Below are positions 14,052 to 17,615 of a stretch of DNA of 17,615 nucleotides, piece after piece. The notes under the pieces were generated by a model, which did no database searches, had not been told where the DNA came from, and saw nothing but the letters and a program-made list of their open reading frames with translations. The position numbers and the translations under genes were made by a program. Each line of letters begins with the position of its first letter. Position 1 is the stretch's first letter. This stretch comes from Candidatus Acidiferrales bacterium (GTDB lineage Bacteria; Acidobacteriota; Terriglobia; Acidoferrales; UBA7541), in NCBI GenBank assembly GCA_030043155.1, contig JASHYE010000028.1, forward strand, positions 1 through 17,615, read 5' to 3'.

Positions 14052-14060
14052 CCTCTAGCC

Positions 14061-14672
14061 GTGCCTCAAAAAACGACTGGCCGCCGCACGAATTCCTCCC
14101 AACTTGACCGACGGGATTGGGTCAGGGCCGGAATCGAAGTCCTGTCTTCGAAGGGCGTTGACGCTGTGCGCGTAGAGGAACTGGCGCGGCAGCTCGGAAT
14201 CAGCAAGGGCAGCTTCTATTGGCACTTCAAGGATCGTCAGGATCTTCAGCAAGCCATCCTTGAAGAATGGGAATCCGGCCAAAGTGACTGGAATACGGAA
14301 GGCGAGGCCGTCTCCAATCCTGTGGAACGCTGGGCACGGCTGTTCGAGCTCTTCTCCCGTCCGGACTATGCGCGTCTGGAAATGGCCATCTCCTCCTGGG
14401 CTCGTCAGGACGAGAGCGTTGCGCGTCGGGTTGCCAACGCGGACCGAAAGCGCCTCGCGTATCTTTCCCGGGTGTTCCGGGAGATTGGATTCACACAAAA
14501 TCAAGCCACTGAGTGGGCCAATGCGGCCATGTTCCTCTACCTTGGATGGATGGACCGTATGACGCGAGCGGTCCCGAACGAGACTCCCCAGCCGGAATTG
14601 GCCGAACTGCTATCGCGCTTCGTCCTGGCAGCCTCTGCTTTGGCCAGCCAGGAAGCGCTGCGGGGCCGCTAG
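14061..14672 (+). CDS. TetR-family transcriptional regulator
   Basis: This 203-residue regulator has a classical N-terminal TetR DNA-binding domain: DWVRAGIEVLSSKGVDAVRV, then EELARQLGISKGSFYWHFKD (the helix-turn-helix), followed by a ligand-binding region with about six helices and no recognised ligand. The start is set to the GTG at 14061. A TTG at 14022 would also open the frame but lies on the -35 box of a good promoter and adds 13 unconserved residues. With the -10 box ending at 14051, the mRNA is probably leaderless. The gene is flanked by miaA and hflX in the same direction, so it may regulate itself or hflX; the target cannot be settled from sequence. Confidence 0.85.
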   Translation: MPQKTTGRRTNSSQLDRRDWVRAGIEVLSSKGVDAVRVEELARQLGISKGSFYWHFKDRQDLQQAILEEWESGQSDWNTEGEAVSNPVERWARLFELFSRPDYARLEMAISSWARQDESVARRVANADRKRLAYLSRVFREIGFTQNQATEWANAAMFLYLGWMDRMTRAVPNETPQPELAELLSRFVLAASALASQEALRGR

Positions 14673-14675
14673 GTG

Positions 14676-14681
14676 TATAAT
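14676..14681 (+). promoter_or_regulatory. Candidate -10 box for hflX (TATAAT)
   Basis: A perfect TATAAT at 14676-14681 lies four bases after the tetR stop. No good -35 hexamer is found 16-18 bp upstream. Transcription would begin near 14688, about 2 bases before the ATG of the leader ORF and 49 before that of hflX. Confidence 0.5.
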
Positions 14682-14689
14682 CGCCCCAG

Positions 14690-14740
14690 ATGCTTATTTC
14701 ATCTTGTAAAGCTCCCTTCCCCGCTGCCGTTCTCGAATGA
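14690..14740 (+). CDS. 16-codon upstream leader ORF overlapping hflX start
   Basis: ATG at 14690 opens a 16-codon frame (MLISSCKAPFPAAVLE) whose TGA overlaps the hflX ATG in an ATGA (14737-14740). The predicted transcript would start at about 14688, so the leader would be translated essentially without a 5' untranslated region, and hflX, which lacks a clear ribosome binding site, would be translated by re-initiation. The CKAPFP core contains prolines. Leader peptides upstream of hflX-type genes are known to control antibiotic-responsive expression in Firmicutes; here only position and overlap are seen. Confidence 0.4.
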   Translation: MLISSCKAPFPAAVLE

Positions 14741-16068
14741 AATCACCTTCAGTTTTGGATAACTCGGAACGCACGCTGCTCGTTGGCGTTGGATTGAAGC
14801 GGCCACAGAACCGCTCGGAAGGAAATACGCCCGCGGCCGCACGAGAATCCTTGGCTGAACTCGATGAATTGGCGCGCAGCGCGGGCGCACGTGTGGTGGG
14901 AACGCGCTTGCAAATGCGCGATTCGCTTGATCCCGCTACGCTGATTGGCCGTGGCGCGCTTTCCGAGCTGGAACACGAGGCGGAACGTCTCGATGCCGGT
15001 CTGGTGATTTTCGACCGCAATCTTTCGCCGTCTCAGTATCGCAATCTCGAGCGTGGAATTGGCTGCCGCGTGGTCGACCGCACGCAACTGATCCTCGATA
15101 TTTTCGCGCGGCACGCACAAAGCCGCGAAGGCCAGCTTCAGGTCGAGTTGGCGCAGCTCAATTACTTGTTGCCGCGCCTGGCGGGCGGCTCGCGCGAGCT
15201 TTCGCGGCTGGGCGGCGGCATTGGAACACGCGGTCCTGGCGAACAGAAACTTGAAACAGACCGGCGCCGCATCCGCGACAGAATTGGCAAGATCGAACAA
15301 TCCATCGAAATCGTACGCCGCCAGCGCGCTCTGCGCCGGCGCGCGCGTCAGGGCGTGCCCCTCGGCACCGTTGCTCTTGTCGGTTATACCAACGCTGGCA
15401 AATCAACGCTCTTCAATGCGCTCACTCGCGCGGAGGTGCTAACGTCGTCGAAGATGTTCGCCACGCTTGATCCCACCGTGCGCTCTGTGCGCTTGCCATC
15501 GCGCCGGCGCGTACTGCTGTCCGACACAGTCGGCTTCATTCGCGATTTGCCTCCAGGATTGATCGCCGCATTTCGTGCGACCCTCGAAGAAGTTCAGGAA
15601 GCGGCGGTGATTTTGCAAATAACCGATGTCTCGAATCCTCTGCACGCCGAACAAGATTCCGAAGTGGAAAAAATCCTGGCCGAGCTGGGCGTTGCGGACC
15701 GAACTCGTTTGCGCGTCTTTAACAAAATAGATCTGCTCAGTGCGAACGAACTCGAACGATTGACCCAATCCCCCGACCAGGTGCTTCGTTCTCCGCAGGA
15801 TTCTCGCGAAAAGGCGCTTGTCTCCGCGCGAACGGGCGCAGGTCTCGACGAACTCATTCGTTGCATCGATCGAGTCATGCCGGTGGACCCAATGGTCGAG
15901 CGTGACTGGACTGTCCCGCTTTCGAGCGGCCGTGAATTAGCAATGATTTATGCGTGCGGGCGCGTAATCAGTTCAGAGGTGCTCGATGGGCACATTCGGC
16001 TGCAAGCGCAAGTCCCCACATCCATCGCGGAGCGACTGGATTTGCTTTATGTGCAATCTCCTCGCTGA
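14737..16068 (+). CDS. hflX: GTPase HflX
   Basis: This 443-residue GTPase has the HflX-specific N-terminal domain (ERTLLVGVGLK at about residue 11, then DSLDPATLIGRGALSELE), the linker GGGIGTRGPGEQKLETDRRR, and the GTP-binding domain with P-loop GYTNAGKST at 216-224, DTVGF at 263-267 and NKID at 329-332. HflX splits stalled or hibernating ribosomes, especially under heat or antibiotic stress, by binding the 50S subunit. The start at 14737 lacks a clear ribosome binding site. It overlaps the stop of a short leader ORF, which may provide translational coupling. The G1 motif has an unusual Tyr-Thr-Asn that is normal for the family. The nearest upstream gene, tetR, is separated by a promoter. Confidence 0.95.
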   Translation: MKSPSVLDNSERTLLVGVGLKRPQNRSEGNTPAAARESLAELDELARSAGARVVGTRLQMRDSLDPATLIGRGALSELEHEAERLDAGLVIFDRNLSPSQYRNLERGIGCRVVDRTQLILDIFARHAQSREGQLQVELAQLNYLLPRLAGGSRELSRLGGGIGTRGPGEQKLETDRRRIRDRIGKIEQSIEIVRRQRALRRRARQGVPLGTVALVGYTNAGKSTLFNALTRAEVLTSSKMFATLDPTVRSVRLPSRRRVLLSDTVGFIRDLPPGLIAAFRATLEEVQEAAVILQITDVSNPLHAEQDSEVEKILAELGVADRTRLRVFNKIDLLSANELERLTQSPDQVLRSPQDSREKALVSARTGAGLDELIRCIDRVMPVDPMVERDWTVPLSSGRELAMIYACGRVISSEVLDGHIRLQAQVPTSIAERLDLLYVQSPR

Positions 16069-16151
16069 TTCTGCCGCAAAATAGGCCGATTTTTGAGTTC
16101 CGGAGACGGCGCGCCCTCCCACGAGCCTATTTACCGTTTGGTTTTTATGTG

Positions 16152-16230
16152 CTGTCGGTTTGTGCAAATTGCTGATGGCTATTGGAGTGCTAAGCATCCA
16201 GCCTCCAAAGTGAGCCATGGCGAGCGACAG
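16152..16230 (+). ncRNA. Candidate structured RNA (nested stems)
   Basis: Stems nest within 79 bases: CTGTC (16152-16156) with GACAG (16226-16230), ATGGCT (16175-16180) with AGCCAT (16213-16218), and TTGGAG (16182-16187) with CTCCAA (16203-16208), the last two separated by one base on the 5' side and four on the 3' side. The outer internal loop is 18 nt on one side and 7 on the other. It matches no RNA family I recognise, and stems of this size can occur by chance, so the strand is a guess. Confidence 0.25.
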
Positions 16231-16465
16231 GGTGATATCCGTAATGTTTTGATGATGATACAGGCCTGGGAGCCATGCGACCGTCGAAAATCCCACTCAA
16301 TCAGGCTTTTTTGAATTCGTCGGAATTCTGCGTAATTTCCACAGTGATTTCCACAGCTTTTTTGCGCGCAACAATCGCTTTGGAACTCGCTGTGTAATGT
16401 ACTCATGAGTAAAATAGGCTGCGCCAATGTTGGCGGCTCTCGCAGGCTGTTTTTTCGCTGCGTAA

Positions 16466-16516
16466 CAATCCAGTCGGCGCTGCTGGATTGACTCTTTCGG
16501 GCGGGAGCACTATAGT
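16466..16516 (+). promoter_or_regulatory. pgsA promoter with an operator-like inverted repeat
   Basis: TTGACT (16488-16493) and TATAGT (16511-16516) are 17 bp apart, an excellent sigma70 promoter; the start would be near 16523, leaving a leader of about 50 nt. An 8 bp perfect inverted repeat, CAATCCAG (16466-16473) and CTGGATTG (16483-16490) with a 9 bp centre, overlaps the first three bases of the -35 box. This is where a repressor could block polymerase. Confidence 0.65.
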
Positions 16517-16573
16517 TGGCCCTATCTCTCGCGCCCCTCCGCGGGAAAGGGTCCAGACAGTTCGAGAGCGAAG

Positions 16574-17203
16574 ATGAATCTTCCCAACAGCCTCACGATT
16601 CTCCGCATTTTTTTCGTGCCGCTACTCGTCGTGGTTCTCTTGACTCGGCAACCAAATTGGGACTTTTGGGGGCTTTCGGTTCATTTTGAGGTGTGGGGAG
16701 TGTTGATCTTACTTGCCGCTGCCGCAACCGATGCCGCCGACGGATATTTCGCACGCAAACGCGCCGAGATTACGACTCTCGGAATCTTGCTGGATCCGAT
16801 CGCCGATAAACTCCTGATTTCCGCCGCCTTTATTTCTTTGGTTGCCATGGGGCTGGTTCCGGCCTGGATGGTCGTGATCATCATTGGACGCGAATTTATC
16901 GTCATGGGCCTGCGCAATATCGCATCCGTTGAGGGCCTTGTGATTCCCGCATCGCCGCTGGGCAAAACGAAATTGTTCCTCCAGGTGCTGGCTGGTTGCA
17001 TCGTGATTTACTCCGCGCGTCATGCCGGCATCCGCGTCCTCGCGCTCGTGTTGCTTTGGCTGGTGGTCATCAGCGCAGTCGTGTCCGCCGTCCATTACTT
17101 CCTGATGTTCTGGAGCCAGGTCGATCATCGCTTCAAGGAGCGCCACAGCCTGCCCCTCGTGCTTGAACAGAAGAAGAATCCGCAAGATGTCCCCACTCCG
17201 TAA
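16574..17203 (+). CDS. pgsA: CDP-diacylglycerol--glycerol-3-phosphate 3-phosphatidyltransferase
   Basis: This 209-residue membrane enzyme replaces CMP of CDP-diacylglycerol with glycerol 3-phosphate to give phosphatidylglycerophosphate, the committed step to phosphatidylglycerol. The CDP-alcohol phosphatidyltransferase signature D-x2-D-G-x2-A-R-x8-G-x3-D-x3-D is complete at residues 53-78 (D53, D56, G57, A60, R61, G70, D74, D78). Several hydrophobic spans surround it, and a second family segment, PLGKTKLFLQ, lies around residue 134. The ATG at 16574 is preceded by GAGAGCGAAG, a modest ribosome binding site. It has its own promoter. Its 3' end overlaps the next gene by 17 bp. Phosphatidylserine synthase shares the fold, but the NSLTILR start fits PgsA better. 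Confidence 0.92.
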   Translation: MNLPNSLTILRIFFVPLLVVVLLTRQPNWDFWGLSVHFEVWGVLILLAAAATDAADGYFARKRAEITTLGILLDPIADKLLISAAFISLVAMGLVPAWMVVIIIGREFIVMGLRNIASVEGLVIPASPLGKTKLFLQVLAGCIVIYSARHAGIRVLALVLLWLVVISAVVSAVHYFLMFWSQVDHRFKERHSLPLVLEQKKNPQDVPTP

Positions 17204-17615
17204 CGACGAGAAACGTTCACTTCTGCAGATTGCCAGAAGCGCTATCGAATCGGTCTTGACCCATGGCAAATCTTTGCAAGTTCCGTCACCAAGCGGAAAT
17301 CTCGCGATTTCTTCTGGCGCATTTGTGACGCTGCATCGAAACGGCCGTTTGCGCGGGTGCATTGGCCGCGTGACTGCGGTCGAGCCGCTGGCTTATGTAG
17401 TCGCGGATTGCGCCGTCGCCGCGGCAACGAGCGATCCGCGCTTCTCCCGGCTGCATCCGCCGGAGCTGCGCGAGCTGCAAGTCGAAGTATCTGTTCTTTC
17501 GCATCCGCAGGCGGTCTCCGCGGAGGAAGTTCAACCCGGCATTCATGGTGTAATTATTTCGGCGGGCGAGAATCGCGGTATTCTCTTGCCTCAAGTGGCC
17601 GTGGATCACGGCTGG
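17187..17615 (+). CDS. amrA: AmmeMemoRadiSam system protein A (AMMECR1 domain), 3' truncated by window
   Basis: The frame is open from the ATG at 17187 to the window end (143 residues) and starts 17 bp inside pgsA. It contains the AMMECR1 signature: GAFVTLHRNGRLRGCIG near residues 45-61 with the hallmark LRGCIG, then VADCAVAAATSDPRFSRLHP, and the beta segment VEVSVLSHPQAV. The final visible residues GILLPQVAVDHGW are also typical. In bacteria this domain is found with a Memo-like protein and a radical SAM protein in a system whose biochemical role is unknown, and the other two genes may lie just beyond the window. The overlap with pgsA implies co-transcription. The ribosome binding site is poor (AAGAAGAATCCGCAAG). 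Confidence 0.88.
   Translation, partial: MSPLRNDEKRSLLQIARSAIESVLTHGKSLQVPSPSGNLAISSGAFVTLHRNGRLRGCIGRVTAVEPLAYVVADCAVAAATSDPRFSRLHPPELRELQVEVSVLSHPQAVSAEEVQPGIHGVIISAGENRGILLPQVAVDHGW

Larger units (their letters stand above)
16069..16573. other. 505 bp non-coding region with stacked inverted repeats
   Basis: No credible gene is seen on either strand. Elements are: an inverted repeat AAATAGGC (16079-16086) and GCCTATTT (16125-16132) around a GC-rich loop holding GGAG/CTCC arms, with T-rich sequence after it, possibly the hflX terminator; a multi-stem hairpin at 16152-16230; a weak GCCTG/CAGGC stem ending in T6 at 16264-16312; GAATTC twice 4 bp apart (16313-16328); ATTTCCACAG twice with a 12 bp period (16335-16356); a perfect palindrome TACTCATGAGTA (16400-16411); and an operator-like repeat with the pgsA promoter at 16466-16516. 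A 28-codon frame from ATG 16405 has no ribosome binding site. Confidence 0.6.

Noticed and set aside
14022..14060. TTG at 14022 as tetR start
   Set aside because: It coincides with the -35 box of a strong promoter and would add 13 residues without conservation; the GTG at 14061 fits the promoter better.
16264..16312. GCCTG/CAGGC stem with T6 as an intrinsic terminator
   Set aside because: Only five base pairs and a loop of about 33 nt, too weak to call confidently; mentioned only in the description of the intergenic region.
16069..16330. 6S RNA, SRP RNA or cyclic-di-GMP riboswitch
   Set aside because: None of the conserved sequence blocks of those families (for example GGAAGGAAGCAG of SRP RNA) is present; only generic stems are seen.
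16179..16427. Minus-strand 82-codon frame in the hflX-pgsA gap
   Set aside because: Low-plausibility composition (many Cys and Ser, no domain), no ribosome binding site, and it runs through several inverted repeats.
16405..16491. 28-codon frame beginning in the TACTCATGAGTA palindrome
   Set aside because: No ribosome binding site, it runs into the pgsA promoter, and the peptide has no recognisable features.

Overview
This window looks like a chromosomal segment of an Acidobacteriota (Terriglobia-type) bacterium. The basis is moderately high GC, a Gram-negative lipid A gene set using LpxI, an acidobacterial-style order fabZ-lpxA-lpxI-oxidoreductase-tonB-miaA, and several lineage-flavoured envelope proteins. 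This is inferred from gene content and order remembered from the phylum; no search was run. I see no rRNA, tRNA, CRISPR array, insertion sequence or phage gene. The segment reads as ordinary chromosome with some unusual small and regulatory elements.

Layout. 1-531: 3' end of a TIGR01777-type NAD-dependent epimerase. 673-1371: secreted, C-terminally anchored FecR-like protein. 1405-3104 (minus): translationally coupled two-gene ABC-2 exporter. 3446-4183 and 4247-4753 (plus): an anchored protein of unknown function and a DUF2127 membrane protein. 4837-6942 (minus): secreted M13 metallopeptidase with a hairpin/T-tract terminator and a good sigma70-type promoter. 7083-8210 (minus): cyclopropane fatty acid synthase with its own promoter. 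8426-13979 (plus): a very compact operon of fabZ, lpxA, lpxI, a Gfo/Idh/MocA dehydrogenase, a TonB-family protein, a 31-residue membrane peptide and miaA. Every junction is a 4-8 bp overlap except a 19 bp gap before lpxI. 14061-14672: TetR regulator. 14737-16068: hflX. 16069-16573: a 505 bp non-coding stretch rich in inverted repeats. 16574-17203: pgsA. 17187-end: 5' part of an AMMECR1-domain gene (AmmeMemoRadiSam system protein A).

The common theme is the cell envelope: lipid A acylation (FabZ supplies or turns over hydroxyacyl-ACP, LpxA adds the first acyl chain, LpxI makes lipid X), phospholipid synthesis (PgsA) and its modification (Cfa), export and energy transduction (ABC-2, TonB).

Most worth a second look: (1) the 31-residue single-span membrane peptide coupled on both sides between tonB and miaA; (2) a roughly 15-residue repeat in the cytoplasmic arm of the TonB-like protein; (3) the Gfo/Idh/MocA enzyme in the lipid A operon, which resembles UDP-GlcNAc 3-dehydrogenases (GnnA-like); (4) -10 boxes placed 7-9 nt before start codons at tetR, at a 16-codon leader ORF overlapping hflX, and at a short ORF before the FecR gene, suggesting leaderless transcripts; (5) stacked inverted repeats between hflX and pgsA; (6) inverted repeats framing the M13 peptidase promoter.
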